64,000 nt of DNA, taken from Thiotrichales bacterium (GTDB lineage: Bacteria; Pseudomonadota; Gammaproteobacteria; Beggiatoales; Beggiatoaceae). A program made the translations under genes and the position numbers. The DNA lies in contig JADGDE010000004.1 in assembly GCA_016745035.1 (NCBI GenBank), forward strand, positions 173,987 through 237,986, given 5' to 3'. A model generated the notes under the pieces. That model saw only the letters and a list, made by a program, of their open reading frames with translations, was not told the origin of the DNA and searched no databases. Of this stretch, positions 8,222-17,345 are shown piece by piece; position 1 is the first letter of the stretch; each line of letters starts with the position of its first letter.

Positions 8222-8587
8222 TTAGTGCTCGCCTTTGGTACGACGAATCCCCGCAAAACGGTTGCCTTGTTTTTGCGGTCCACCCATCGGAAATAAATCG
8301 TGGAGGTGGTGGTTATTTCCGCGTTCTTTGCCCCAGACTTTGGCAAAGTGTTTAATCATTTTGCGCACTTCCATTTGTACGCGGTGTTCTTCATAGTGGT
8401 TACGTAATAAGTAAATCACATCCCAATGTTCATCTGTCAGTTCGACATTTTCTTTTGCTGCTTGCGCCCGCGCAAATCCCTCTGACCATTCATCCATGTT
8501 TTGGATGTAGCCTTCTTGATCGGTGGCAATGTCTTTGCCGTCAACTTGAACATGTTTTATTTGAGTTGCATAGGGGTTAGTTGTCAT
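8222..8587 (-). CDS. DsrC/TusE-family protein lacking the C-terminal cysteines
   Basis: This is a 121-residue member of the DsrC/TusE/DsvC sulfur-relay family: VDGKDIATDQEGYI at the N-terminus, then DEWSEGFA and ELTDEHWDVIYLLRNHYEE. The C-terminal arm begins DLFPMGGPQKQ. In sulfur-carrying DsrC the arm continues with a cysteine after KQA and ends in a penultimate cysteine. Here the corresponding part reads KQGNRFAGIRR and then ends KGEH, so neither cysteine exists. Family members without both cysteines have been called regulatory sulfur-related proteins, so a persulfide-carrier role is unlikely. An AGGAG sits 9 bases before the ATG. It lies on the same strand between narI and fnr and may be regulated with them; its exact role cannot be read from the sequence. 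Confidence 0.85.
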   Translation of the reverse strand: MTTNPYATQIKHVQVDGKDIATDQEGYIQNMDEWSEGFARAQAAKENVELTDEHWDVIYLLRNHYEEHRVQMEVRKMIKHFAKVWGKERGNNHHLHDLFPMGGPQKQGNRFAGIRRTKGEH

Positions 8588-8622
8588 AGACCATTCTCCT
8601 GTAAAACTTCAAAGGGAAGAGA

Positions 8623-8795
8623 AAATAAGACCAAAATATGGGAATTCAATAACACCAATAAGTTAGCGAGTATTTTGAGTCCTATTCAGCGTTGCAATAG
8701 GGTTGCACAGTTACGGCTATGCGACCTTGCCTAGCACTCAAAATCCTAAGCTTGGATTATCACTTTTATTAAATCCCCATATTTTGGTCTTATTT
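8623..8795. repeat. Inverted-repeat element (perfect 20-bp arms)
   Basis: A 20-base sequence at 8623-8642 is repeated as its exact reverse complement at 8776-8795. The interior holds a second, smaller inverted pair (ATTTTGAGTCC and ACTCAAAATCC). The whole could form a long hairpin of about 170 bases directly upstream of the DsrC-like gene. No open frame of note lies inside. It may be a MITE remnant or a structured leader. Confidence 0.65.
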
Positions 8796-8808
8796 CCTTG
8801 TTAGTTGT

Positions 8809-8918
8809 TGATGTAACGCAAAGGCTCTTTTTTTACCTCGAAAGGCAAAAAAATCGCCAGTGCTTCACGGCTAAATACGACTAGGCTGGTGTAAAACCAG
8901 CCTTGGGACGTAACAGCC
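8809..8918 (+). repeat. MITE-like element, family A, copy 2
   Basis: It starts TGATGTAACGCAAAGGCT, contains the family core CTTCACGGCTAAATACGACTAGGC and ends GACGTAACAGC. It sits just after the narI stop codon. Nothing else is visible in the 8588-8923 gap apart from this and the adjacent inverted repeat. Confidence 0.75.
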
Positions 8919-8923
8919 GTTAT

Positions 8924-9619
8924 TTAATTAACTTTGACCTTTTTTACTCGAACAATTTGATAAGCACGACCGAGGTAGCCAATAGGCACACTCCAAACGT
9001 GAACCAAACGGGTAAAGGGAAAGACCAAAAATACCGTCATACCAAAGAAGATGTGCAGCTTGAAGATGGGATCTACATTGGCTAACAAACTGGCATCAAC
9101 TGATAAGGTTGCCACACTTTGTACCCAGCTTGCCAGTGCTAACATGACCGAGGGGTCGTTGTTGTTGGCATGACCGATAGAGTAAATGGTGGTAATAAGA
9201 CCGAGTGTCACCGTTATCAATAACCAGATAATAATAAAATTATCCCGGGTTCGGCTCACTGCCATAACCCGTTCATTGGTCATGCGACGAATCACCAGTG
9301 ATAGCGCACCGATAAAGCAAAAACCACCGAAGACCAGTCCGGCAATAATGGCTATCCATTGATGAGTCATGTCAGAGACTCCCATGGCTAAGAACCAGCT
9401 ATGCGGAGTCAAAAGCCCGACTAAGTGACCAAAGAAAATGGCAATAATCCCCACATGGAATAGGTTGCTCGCCATTCTCATGCCTTGATTACTGAGTAAT
9501 TGGCTCGAGTCGGCTTTCCAAGTGTATTGTTCCCGATCAAAGCGCATCCAGTTTCCTAATAGGAATACTGTGCCTGCGATATAGGGGTAAACCCCAAAAG
9601 CAAAATCATGTAATGTCAT
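8924..9619 (-). CDS. narI: Respiratory nitrate reductase gamma subunit (cytochrome b)
   Basis: This is the membrane anchor of NarGHI. It oxidises quinol at the periplasmic side and passes electrons through two b hemes to NarH. At 231 residues it has the family length (E. coli NarI is 225), with five hydrophobic membrane spans and an FGVYPYIAGTVFLLGNWMRF opening. Histidines in the spans are in the expected places for heme ligands, including HVGIIAIFFGHLVG and the C-terminal FTRLVHVWSVP. It is the last gene of narGHJI, 13 bases after narJ, with a GGAG before its ATG. Confidence 0.96.
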   Translation of the reverse strand: MTLHDFAFGVYPYIAGTVFLLGNWMRFDREQYTWKADSSQLLSNQGMRMASNLFHVGIIAIFFGHLVGLLTPHSWFLAMGVSDMTHQWIAIIAGLVFGGFCFIGALSLVIRRMTNERVMAVSRTRDNFIIIWLLITVTLGLITTIYSIGHANNNDPSVMLALASWVQSVATLSVDASLLANVDPIFKLHIFFGMTVFLVFPFTRLVHVWSVPIGYLGRAYQIVRVKKVKVN

Positions 9620-9632
9620 TGTATACTCCGCG

Positions 9633-10148
9633 TTAGGCTGCTTTGAGCAATTGTCCCCGCTGTTCGACTAAACGAATCAGCTTGGCATAAGGACTTTCGG
9701 ATTTTTCAAGATTCTCTGCCAAAATGGCGAGGATTTTGCCCACATCGGCAAGGAAGAAACGACTTTCGTCAACTTCCAGCGTCGAGACATATTCCAGTAA
9801 TAAAGGCAGATAATCTGGGATTTCACCCTCTTTAAGTTCAAGGCCATTGGCTTTGAAGTGTTCGGCTAAATCAATCAAAGCCGGCCCTCTATCACGACTG
9901 TCACCATGAATATGGTGGGTCATGTGCAGGTCGTGCTCAGGTTGCATATCAAAGGTTTGCACATAGATTTGCTGTATTTCAGTCAAACTATGGGTTTGCA
10001 GCCAATAGATAAAAGCGCTGATTTCTTCGCTCTCGTGCTGATGTATAGCAGTATCTGCTTTGATCAATTGCACTATCTCATCTAAATGCGCTAGCAAGTC
10101 CGGGCTTGGGTAGTCCAGCAATCGGGCTAATATGTTGTAAAGTCTCAT
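9633..10148 (-). CDS. narJ: Nitrate reductase molybdenum cofactor assembly chaperone
   Basis: NarJ is a cytoplasmic chaperone that binds apo-NarG and lets the molybdenum cofactor and the FS0 cluster be inserted before the complex attaches to NarI. It is not part of the final enzyme. The 171-residue protein is a little short of E. coli NarJ (236). It keeps the family opening LARLLDYPSPDLLAHLDEI, the central YVQTFDMQPEHDLHMTHHIH and the PDYLPLLLEYVS segment, typical of the all-helical NarJ/DmsD fold. AAGGAG precedes the start. It lies 10 bases after narH and 13 before narI in the operon. Confidence 0.95.
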   Translation of the reverse strand: MRLYNILARLLDYPSPDLLAHLDEIVQLIKADTAIHQHESEEISAFIYWLQTHSLTEIQQIYVQTFDMQPEHDLHMTHHIHGDSRDRGPALIDLAEHFKANGLELKEGEIPDYLPLLLEYVSTLEVDESRFFLADVGKILAILAENLEKSESPYAKLIRLVEQRGQLLKAA

Positions 10149-10158
10149 TGTTAGCTCC

Positions 10159-11724
10159 TTATTTAGATTTTAGGCTTTTGGGTGGTGCAACAATCGCCAT
10201 CGGGGTGACGGTTTTTTTCCGTGGTGCGGGGAACAGGGTCATGCCTGCGCCTCCCTCATCGTCGTGAGGGCTGATATTGCCAGCGGAGAAACCATTTTGA
10301 CCTTGGAAGCCGTAAGGATCTTCTTGGCGTAGCTCTTCGTGTGAAGTCGGAATTACAAAGCGATCTTCATAGTTGGCAATGCCAAGATAGCGGTACATTT
10401 CCTCGGCTTGTTCAATGCTTAAACCCGCACTGTCTAAGGATGCTTTACCATCTTTGCCTTCAACGGATTTCATGCGTTGGTGGCTGCGCATGGCGAGCAT
10501 TTTTCGCAGTGCATCGGTGACCGGTTTTTCATCACCTGCGGTGAGTAAGTTAGCAAGGAACTTGGTTGGGAAGCGCAACGCATCTGCTGTTGGAATCACG
10601 CCATCGGCTTCGGTGGGCAAGTTGCCTTGGTCTAATTGACCTTGAATCGGTGACAGCGGTGGTACATACCACATCATCGGCAGGGTGCGGTACTCTGGAT
10701 GGATAGGGAAAGCAATTTTCCATTCTTTCACCATTTTGTACACGGGCGATTCTTGTGCCGAGTCGATCCATGTTTGTGGTACCCCATCTGCCAGCGCTTG
10801 TTTAATCACTTCTGGGTCGTTGGGATCTAAGAACATGTCTAAGTGTTCTTGATACAAGTCGGTATTTTCTGAAGTGGCAGCAGCATCGCTGATTTTATCG
10901 GCATCATAGAGAATCACACCGACATAACGAATCCGTCCCACGCAAGATTCAGCACAAGCCATTGGCATCCCTGATTCTATCCGTGGATAGCAAAGGATAC
11001 ATTTTTCTGATTTGCCTGATTCCCAGTTGTAGTAGATTTTTTTGTAGGGGCAAGCGCTGACGCACATACGCCAACCACGGCATTTGTCTTGGTCAATCAG
11101 TACCACGCCATCTTCATCACGTTTGTACATCGCCCCAGAGGGGCAACTGGCAACACATGCGGGGTTAAGGCAGTGGTTACATAAACGCGGTAAATACATG
11201 TGGAAAGTATTTTCAAACTCGGAGTACATTTGTTTTTGAATGCCCTCAAAGTTTTTATCTTTGGAGCGTTTTTCAAATTCGCCCGCCAGATCATCTTCCC
11301 AGTTGGGTCCCCAGTTGATTTTCTCCATTTGCTTACCTGTGATTTGTGACACAGGTCGCGCTGTAGGAGCCGCCTCTGATAAGGGCTTGTTTTGCAACTT
11401 GGGATAGTCGTAATCAAATGGCTCGTAGTAGTCATCGATCTCTGGCATGTCAGGGTTAGCAAAGATATTCAGTAGCTTGCTGGTACGACCACCCGCTTTA
11501 AGCTCCAATTTACCTTTTTTCGCCTCCCAGCCGCCGTTCCATTTGTCTTGGTCTTCCCAATTTTTAGGGAAACCCACGCCAGGCTTGGATTCAACGTTGT
11601 TGAACCAAGCGTATTCGACCCCTTTACGGTTGGTCCAAATGTTTTTACAGGTCACTGAACAGGTATGACAACCAATACACTTGTCAAGGTTCAATACCAT
11701 TGCGATTTGCGCACGTATTTTCAT
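10159..11724 (-). CDS. narH: Respiratory nitrate reductase beta subunit (iron-sulfur)
   Basis: NarH carries four iron-sulfur clusters that pass electrons from NarI hemes to NarG on the cytoplasmic face. The 521-residue protein (E. coli 512) begins with KCIGCHTCSVTCKNIW. Later sets are CNHCLNPACVASCP and CRGWRMCVSACPYKK, in which tryptophan replaces one cysteine and produces the characteristic 3Fe-4S cluster, and CILCYPRIESG. A short variable C-terminal tail follows (EGGAGMTLFPAPRKKTV). An AGGAG lies 8-12 bases before ATG. It follows narG by 18 bases. Confidence 0.97.
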   Translation of the reverse strand: MKIRAQIAMVLNLDKCIGCHTCSVTCKNIWTNRKGVEYAWFNNVESKPGVGFPKNWEDQDKWNGGWEAKKGKLELKAGGRTSKLLNIFANPDMPEIDDYYEPFDYDYPKLQNKPLSEAAPTARPVSQITGKQMEKINWGPNWEDDLAGEFEKRSKDKNFEGIQKQMYSEFENTFHMYLPRLCNHCLNPACVASCPSGAMYKRDEDGVVLIDQDKCRGWRMCVSACPYKKIYYNWESGKSEKCILCYPRIESGMPMACAESCVGRIRYVGVILYDADKISDAAATSENTDLYQEHLDMFLDPNDPEVIKQALADGVPQTWIDSAQESPVYKMVKEWKIAFPIHPEYRTLPMMWYVPPLSPIQGQLDQGNLPTEADGVIPTADALRFPTKFLANLLTAGDEKPVTDALRKMLAMRSHQRMKSVEGKDGKASLDSAGLSIEQAEEMYRYLGIANYEDRFVIPTSHEELRQEDPYGFQGQNGFSAGNISPHDDEGGAGMTLFPAPRKKTVTPMAIVAPPKSLKSK

Positions 11725-11742
11725 ATTTGTATTCTCCTGTCC

Positions 11743-14700
11743 TTAGTTGTTGATGCCCGGAGGATTTTTCTTCGCTTCACGTTCCGGTGTTAGTGGACGC
11801 TCGAGCCAATCAACATCTTGGTCCTTGATTTTATGTACAATCACATGCTCATCACGATTAGAGCCGACTGTGCCATAGTAGTTAAAGGCATAAGACAACT
11901 GCGCATAGCCGCCGATCATGTGAGTTGGTTTCGGTACGGTACGGGTGACACTGTTGAGAATACCGCCACGTTTGCCTGTGGTATTGGAACCGGGGACGTT
12001 GACGTTTTTCTCTTGGGCGTGGTACATAATCGCCATGCCGTTGGGAACCCGTTGTGAGACCACGACCCGTGCGACAGTTGCCCCGTTATCATTGATGGCT
12101 TCTACCCAGTCGTTGTCTTGCAAGCCGATAGATTTAGCATCTTCTTCAGAAACCCAGAAATAAGGCCCGCCCCGGAACAAGGTCAACATACGCAAGTTGT
12201 CTTGATAGGTGGAGTGAATGCCCCATTTGGAATGCGGGGTAATCCAGTTTAAGACTAAGTGAGGTTTGTCTTTGATGGCAGCAGGAACGTTTTTATGCGC
12301 TTGTAAGTCAACTGCGGGTTTGTAAGCACAAAAGCCTTCGCCGAAATCAAGCATCCACTCATGATCTTGATAGAACTGCGCTCGACCTGTGAGGGTACGT
12401 AGTGGGATATGCTCATGGATATTGGTATAACAAGCGTTATAGCTCACCTCTTCTGATTCAATCCCCGACCAAGTAGGTGCGGTGATAATCTTGCGGGGTT
12501 GGGCGACAATATCATGATAAGTGATTTTGTCTTCTTGACGGCCTTTATACAAATGGCTGTGGTCAATCCCGGTTTTTTTGCTTTGCGCGCTCCAAGATTT
12601 GTGTGCCACTTCGCCGTTGGTCTCAGGAGCCATACGCATGACTGCATCACAGACATGCACATCTTCTGATAAAGACGGCATCCCTTTACTGATCACATCT
12701 TCGGTAATGACCCCGTTGAGTGTGGCTAGTTCATCGACTTCCTTGTCGGTGTTCCAGTCTACCCCCTTGATATTATTTCCTAATTTCCGCATCAATGGAC
12801 CAAGCGCGATATATTTGCCATAAGTGCTAGGGAAATCGCGTTCGACGACTTTGAATATCGGTGCAGTTTTACCGGGAACGGGTTCACAATCGCCTTTTTT
12901 CCAGTCTTTAACTTCACCAAAGGGTTGTGCCAAAGCCATTGGCGTGTCGTGTTGCATCGGTAATGCGACCACGTCTTTTTGTTTGCCCAGATGGGTTTCT
13001 GATAGTTCAGAGAATTTTTTGGCAATGGTTTTGAAAATTTGCCAATCTGAACGTGATTCCCAAGCCGGATCGACCGCTTTGGAGAGCGGATGGATGAAAG
13101 GATGCATGTCCGTGGTGTTGAGGTCGGCTTTTTCATACCAAGTTGCGGTAGGCAAGATGATGTCAGAATACGCGCCAGTGGAATTAAGACGGAAGTTAAT
13201 ATCGACCATCATGTCCAATTTGGCAATCGGTGATTTTTCATGCCATTTAACTTCTTTGCAAGCTGCGCCTTCTGTGCCCTCGGACATCACGCCATTTTGC
13301 GCCCCGAGTAAATGCTTGAGGAAATACTCATGCCCTTTAGAGGAACAACCGATGAGGTTAGAGCGCCAGACAAACAAGTTACGTGGGTGATTTTCTTCCG
13401 CGTCGATGTCTTCATAAGCAAAGTTGACATCACCGCTTTTGAGTTTATCGACCAAGTAATCCGATACGCCCGCTTCATCTTCCGCGCCTGCGGCTTCTGC
13501 TTCTTTGACAATCTCAATGGGGTTTTTGTCAAAATGTGGCATCGAAGGTGTCCAACCTAAACGCTGAGCAACAACGTTGTAGTCGGCTAATTGATACCCG
13601 CGATAACGCCCTTTAGCGGTAGAAGCTAATAAGCTATCGGCTTCAACACGTTCATAACGCCATTGATCCGTATGGAAATACCAGTACGTGGTGGAGGCGG
13701 TGTGGCGAGGTGGACGCTGCCAATCTAAACCAAAGGCAATCGGTGCCCAGCCAGCTTGTGGACGCAGTTTTTCTTGTCCTACATAATGCGCCCAGCCGCC
13801 GCCGCTTTGTCCGACACAACCACACATGTGCAGCAAGTTCATGATGCCGCGATAGTTCATGTCATTGTGATACCAATGATTAATCGCAGCGCCCAAGATG
13901 ACCATGGATTTACCACGGGTTTTCGAGGCATTATCGGCAAATTCAAAGCCTGTGCGTTGTAAATCAGCGGCTGATACGCCCGTTACTTTGGCTGCCCATG
14001 CGGGTGTATAAGGGATACTCTCATCATCATAAGAGGTCGCAAGATTATCGCCCAGTCCCCGATCAATACCGTATTGTGCCACTTGCAAATCAAATACAGA
14101 GGTGACGTAGACTTCTTCCCCTGAAGCTAATTTCAGTTCACGCACAGGGATTTTGCGTACCAAGCTGTCGCCTTCTTCTTGGGTAAAATGCGGGAAGGTA
14201 ACATCGACAATGGTATCTTTGCTATTGAGGCAAGAGAGTTCCGCTTCGGTTTCGTTATTATTGGCTTGTTCCAACAGGTTCCATTTGCCTTCCTCTCCCC
14301 AACGGAAACCAACCGAGCCATTGGGTACAACAAAGGCTTTACTTTTGTTGTCATAGACAATGGTTTTCCATTCGGGGTTATTATCTTCACCCATATTATT
14401 ATCAAAATCAGAGGCACGTAAGAAACGCCCTGAAGTGAGTCTGTCACCTTGTGTTTCCAAAATGACTTGCATGGGTAAGTCGGTATATTTACGCGCATAT
14501 TCGGTAAAATACGGATCTTGTTTTTTGATGTGGAATTCATTCAGTGCTACATGACCCATTGCTAAGAAAGCCGCCGCGTCTGTGCCTTGTTTGACCGGCA
14601 TCCATAAATCGGCAAATTTGACATACTCGGCATAATCCGGTGCCATTGAGACGATTTTTGTGCCGTTATAGCGTGATTCGACGGCAAAATGCGCATCAGG

Positions 14701-15486
14701 GGTACGGGTCATCGGTAAGTTTGCGCCGCAAACAATGATGTATTTGGAGTTATACCAATCCGCTGATTCGGGTACGTCGGTTTGCTCGCCCCAAACTTGT
14801 GGAGATGCTGGGGGTAAGTCGCAATACCAGTCGTAAAAAGACCCCACACCCGCGCCAATTAATGATAAATAGCGTGAGCCAGCTGCATAAGAAATCATCG
14901 ACATAGCAGGGATGGGGGAGAAACCGTAAATTCTATCCGGACCCCATTTTTTAATGGTGTGAATATTGGAGGCGGCGATCATCTCTGTCACTTCGTCCCA
15001 TTCAGCGCGAACAAAGCCGCCAAGACCACGCACCCCGGTGTAGCTGGCGCGTTTTTCTGGATCGGCTTGAATTGCAGCCCATGCTTCTACCGGGTCTTTA
15101 CCTAAAGCCCGTTCAGTGCGATACAGGTCAACCAAACGACCCCGAATTAAAGGGTATTTGATCCGATGAGGGCTGTAGAGATACCAAGAAAAAGAAGCAC
15201 CCCGTTGACAGCCGCGTGGCTCATGGTTGGGTAAATCTTCCCGGGTTCGAGGATAATCGGTTTGCTGCATTTCATAGGCAACTAAACCATTTTTAACAAA
15301 AATCTTCCAAGAACAACCACCGGTACAGTTTACCCCGTGGGTAGAACGTACCACTTTGTCATGCCGCCAGCGGTTACGATAGGTATCTTCCCATTGTCGG
15401 TTTTCTTCGGTGACGATGCCATGCCCTTTGGAGAAGGTCTCTTTTACCTTGCTAAAGAATTTTAGGCGATCAAGAAAATGACTCAT
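11743..15486 (-). CDS. narG: Respiratory nitrate reductase alpha subunit (molybdoenzyme)
   Basis: NarG reduces nitrate to nitrite at a bis-MGD molybdenum centre in the cytoplasm, bound to NarH and the NarI anchor. With the ATG at 15486 it is 1247 residues, the same as E. coli NarG, and AAGGAG lies upstream at good spacing. An open extension to 15576 lies inside a MITE-like repeat and is rejected. The FS0 ligands are His50, Cys54, Cys58 and Cys93, each one position on from the E. coli numbering; histidine replacing the first cysteine is a hallmark of NarG. The aspartate in YCDLPPASP corresponds to the molybdenum ligand Asp222. It is the first gene of narGHJI. About 200 bases, mostly repeat, separate it from the upstream transporter gene. 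Confidence 0.97.
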   Translation of the reverse strand: MSHFLDRLKFFSKVKETFSKGHGIVTEENRQWEDTYRNRWRHDKVVRSTHGVNCTGGCSWKIFVKNGLVAYEMQQTDYPRTREDLPNHEPRGCQRGASFSWYLYSPHRIKYPLIRGRLVDLYRTERALGKDPVEAWAAIQADPEKRASYTGVRGLGGFVRAEWDEVTEMIAASNIHTIKKWGPDRIYGFSPIPAMSMISYAAGSRYLSLIGAGVGSFYDWYCDLPPASPQVWGEQTDVPESADWYNSKYIIVCGANLPMTRTPDAHFAVESRYNGTKIVSMAPDYAEYVKFADLWMPVKQGTDAAAFLAMGHVALNEFHIKKQDPYFTEYARKYTDLPMQVILETQGDRLTSGRFLRASDFDNNMGEDNNPEWKTIVYDNKSKAFVVPNGSVGFRWGEEGKWNLLEQANNNETEAELSCLNSKDTIVDVTFPHFTQEEGDSLVRKIPVRELKLASGEEVYVTSVFDLQVAQYGIDRGLGDNLATSYDDESIPYTPAWAAKVTGVSAADLQRTGFEFADNASKTRGKSMVILGAAINHWYHNDMNYRGIMNLLHMCGCVGQSGGGWAHYVGQEKLRPQAGWAPIAFGLDWQRPPRHTASTTYWYFHTDQWRYERVEADSLLASTAKGRYRGYQLADYNVVAQRLGWTPSMPHFDKNPIEIVKEAEAAGAEDEAGVSDYLVDKLKSGDVNFAYEDIDAEENHPRNLFVWRSNLIGCSSKGHEYFLKHLLGAQNGVMSEGTEGAACKEVKWHEKSPIAKLDMMVDINFRLNSTGAYSDIILPTATWYEKADLNTTDMHPFIHPLSKAVDPAWESRSDWQIFKTIAKKFSELSETHLGKQKDVVALPMQHDTPMALAQPFGEVKDWKKGDCEPVPGKTAPIFKVVERDFPSTYGKYIALGPLMRKLGNNIKGVDWNTDKEVDELATLNGVITEDVISKGMPSLSEDVHVCDAVMRMAPETNGEVAHKSWSAQSKKTGIDHSHLYKGRQEDKITYHDIVAQPRKIITAPTWSGIESEEVSYNACYTNIHEHIPLRTLTGRAQFYQDHEWMLDFGEGFCAYKPAVDLQAHKNVPAAIKDKPHLVLNWITPHSKWGIHSTYQDNLRMLTLFRGGPYFWVSEEDAKSIGLQDNDWVEAINDNGATVARVVVSQRVPNGMAIMYHAQEKNVNVPGSNTTGKRGGILNSVTRTVPKPTHMIGGYAQLSYAFNYYGTVGSNRDEHVIVHKIKDQDVDWLERPLTPEREAKKNPPGINN

Positions 15487-15504
15487 ACAACACTCCTTAA
15501 TATT

Positions 15505-15630
15505 TGATGTTACGCAAAGGCTTCTTTTTGGCTCTCTAAGCCAAAAAACCGCCATTGCTGCACGGCTAAATACCACTAGGGCGGTGGAAAACCACCTTAA
15601 TTGCGGTAATGTGGCTTAGTGCATAACATC
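15505..15630 (+). repeat. MITE-like element, family A, copy 3
   Basis: A full-length copy lies between the second narK-type gene and narG. It runs from TGATGTTACGCAAAGGCTTC to GTGCATAACATC and includes the core GCTGCACGGCTAAATACCACT. Its left terminus is 18 bases from the narG start, so it could influence narG expression. Confidence 0.85.
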
Positions 15631-15658
15631 CGTTAATATATCGAAAATTTGAATAACT

Positions 15659-15675
15659 CAGCCCCAAAGGGGCTG
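15659..15675 (-). terminator. Hairpin after the nitrate transporter gene
   Basis: CAGCCCC-AAA-GGGGCTG forms a perfect seven-pair stem just past the stop of the transporter gene. The stretch after it on the minus strand is only weakly T-rich, and the core equals one of the hsd REP-like palindromes (GCCCCTTTGGGGC). It could be a weak terminator or a solitary REP unit. Confidence 0.35.
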
Positions 15676-15685
15676 AAGGGGGTTT

Positions 15686-17290
15686 TTAAGGGTTATCAAA
15701 TTCTCTTTTTGGCCCGAGGTAATACCACCAGTTGAGAACCAGACAAATCGCATAGAAGATGGCAAAGCCATACAGTGCGTACTCAGGGGTTGCCGCTTTG
15801 ATTTGTTCACCAAACACTTTAGGAATAATGAATGCGCCATAAGCTGCGATAGCCGAGGTCCAACCCAAAGCAGGACCGGCTTGTTCTTTATCAAATACCA
15901 TCGCGATGGTACGGAAGGTTGAACCGTTACCAATACCCGTCGCTGCAAACAAAATCAGGAATAAAATAAAGAAAGGCACAAAGAATTGTTCAGGCGTTGC
16001 TGATTGATAAGCCGCTGCCATGTAGTAAGCCACACCTAAAGCACTACCGATCATGACGATAGATACCCATTGCGTGACCCGTGCGCCACCGACTTTATCA
16101 GCCATCCAACCACCAATCGGGCGAATTAAAGCACCAATAAAAGGACCCATCCAAGCATACATAAGGGCTGAGGGACCGTTGGCGTTCATGGTGTCATGGG
16201 TCATTACGCCATCAACCATGATGTGTTGGAAACCAAAGACGACTTTAATCGCTAAGGCAAACCCGGCGGAATAACCAATGAAGCTACCGAAGGTCATGGT
16301 GTAAATAATACTCATTATCCACGTATGTTTATTGCTAAAAATCTTAAATTGGCGTTTAAGGTTGGGTTTAATTTCCCCAGGAATCATTTTCAACAACATG
16401 ACGGTGGCAAAAACAACCCCAGCAATCACTGGCCATTTAGCCCAGGATGGCGCGCCCAAACCGGTGGGGGCGGGTAAAATGATATAAAGCCCAGCTGCTG
16501 CGGTTAAGAAACCAACCATCAGCATCAAGGTGATCATGGAAAAAGCACCAATTGGGGAGGGTAAATTTGGGGTCACATGTTTAACGTTAAGGTTATTCAT
16601 GCCGAACCAGCCAGCAAAAGCCAAGGGCACTAAGAACAGCAACCAGACAAAACCTGCGTTGTGGATATAAGTTTCAGAACCTGCGGGAATTTTACCAATC
16701 AAAGTCCCTGAGGTATTCACCAGCTCCATTGGCGCACCGCCGAAGATACCAAAGGTCATGACCAAAGGTACTAAGATTTGCATGGTGGTGACACCTGCGT
16801 TACCTAAGCCTGCATTTAAGCCCAATGCTAAACCCTGTTGTTTTTTAGGGTAGAAGAAGCTGATGTTGGACATGGAAGAAGCGAAGTTACCGCCACCAAA
16901 GCCAGACAAGAAGGCAAGGATTTGGAACACATACAAAGGTGTGTCCTTATCTTGCAAGGCAAAGCCTGTCCCGATAGCGGGTATCATCAACAAGGCCGTG
17001 GTAAAGAAAATGGTATTTCTACCGCCTGCAATCCGAATAAAGAAGCTACTAGGGATACGTAAGGTTGCGCCGGTTAAACCCGCAATTGCCATCAAGGTAA
17101 ATAATTCAGCTTTGGCAAAAGGAAAGCCTAAGTTGAGCATTTGTACGGTGATGATGCCCCAATAAAGCCAGACAGCAAAACCATTGAGTAAGCTCGGTAT
17201 CGAAATCCACAGATTTCGACTGGCAATATGCTTGCCCTCGGATTCCCAGAATTTTTGATTTTCTGGATCCCATTTGGTGATATTCGACAT
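15686..17290 (-). CDS. narK: NarK-family nitrate/nitrite MFS transporter (second of pair)
   Basis: This is a major facilitator protein of the nitrate/nitrite porter family, moving nitrate into or nitrite out of the cytoplasm for NarGHI. It is 534 residues with 12 predicted membrane spans. The glycine-rich nitrate signature in span 5 is clear (SGFGGGNFASSMSNISFFYP, then GLNAGLGNAGV), as is its span-11 counterpart (GIGNGSTFRTIAMVF). The loop after span 2 carries arginine and the span-8 region contains the second symmetry-related segment (GFALAIKVVFGF). A CAGGAGACAG precedes the ATG. It lies 55 bases downstream of the other narK-type gene and before narG. Whether it is the proton symporter or the nitrite antiporter type cannot be settled by eye. 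Confidence 0.9.
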   Translation of the reverse strand: MSNITKWDPENQKFWESEGKHIASRNLWISIPSLLNGFAVWLYWGIITVQMLNLGFPFAKAELFTLMAIAGLTGATLRIPSSFFIRIAGGRNTIFFTTALLMIPAIGTGFALQDKDTPLYVFQILAFLSGFGGGNFASSMSNISFFYPKKQQGLALGLNAGLGNAGVTTMQILVPLVMTFGIFGGAPMELVNTSGTLIGKIPAGSETYIHNAGFVWLLFLVPLAFAGWFGMNNLNVKHVTPNLPSPIGAFSMITLMLMVGFLTAAAGLYIILPAPTGLGAPSWAKWPVIAGVVFATVMLLKMIPGEIKPNLKRQFKIFSNKHTWIMSIIYTMTFGSFIGYSAGFALAIKVVFGFQHIMVDGVMTHDTMNANGPSALMYAWMGPFIGALIRPIGGWMADKVGGARVTQWVSIVMIGSALGVAYYMAAAYQSATPEQFFVPFFILFLILFAATGIGNGSTFRTIAMVFDKEQAGPALGWTSAIAAYGAFIIPKVFGEQIKAATPEYALYGFAIFYAICLVLNWWYYLGPKREFDNP

Positions 17291-17345
17291 TAACTGTCTC
17301 CTGTTGTTAAAAACGTTGAAAACTAATGATTACGATTAGATGGCC

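Noticed and set aside
8170..8346. N-terminal extension of the FNR-type regulator frame
   Set aside because: The open frame continues upstream but overlaps the DsrC-like gene, while the conserved cysteine motif begins right after the ATG at 8169.
15487..15576. N-terminal extension of narG
   Set aside because: It runs into the family A repeat; the ATG at 15486 has a good ribosome binding site and gives the same length as E. coli NarG with aligned FS0 ligands.
15659..15675. Confident terminator after the narK-type gene
   Set aside because: The hairpin lacks a proper T-run on the minus strand and equals a REP-like palindrome, so it is listed only with low confidence.
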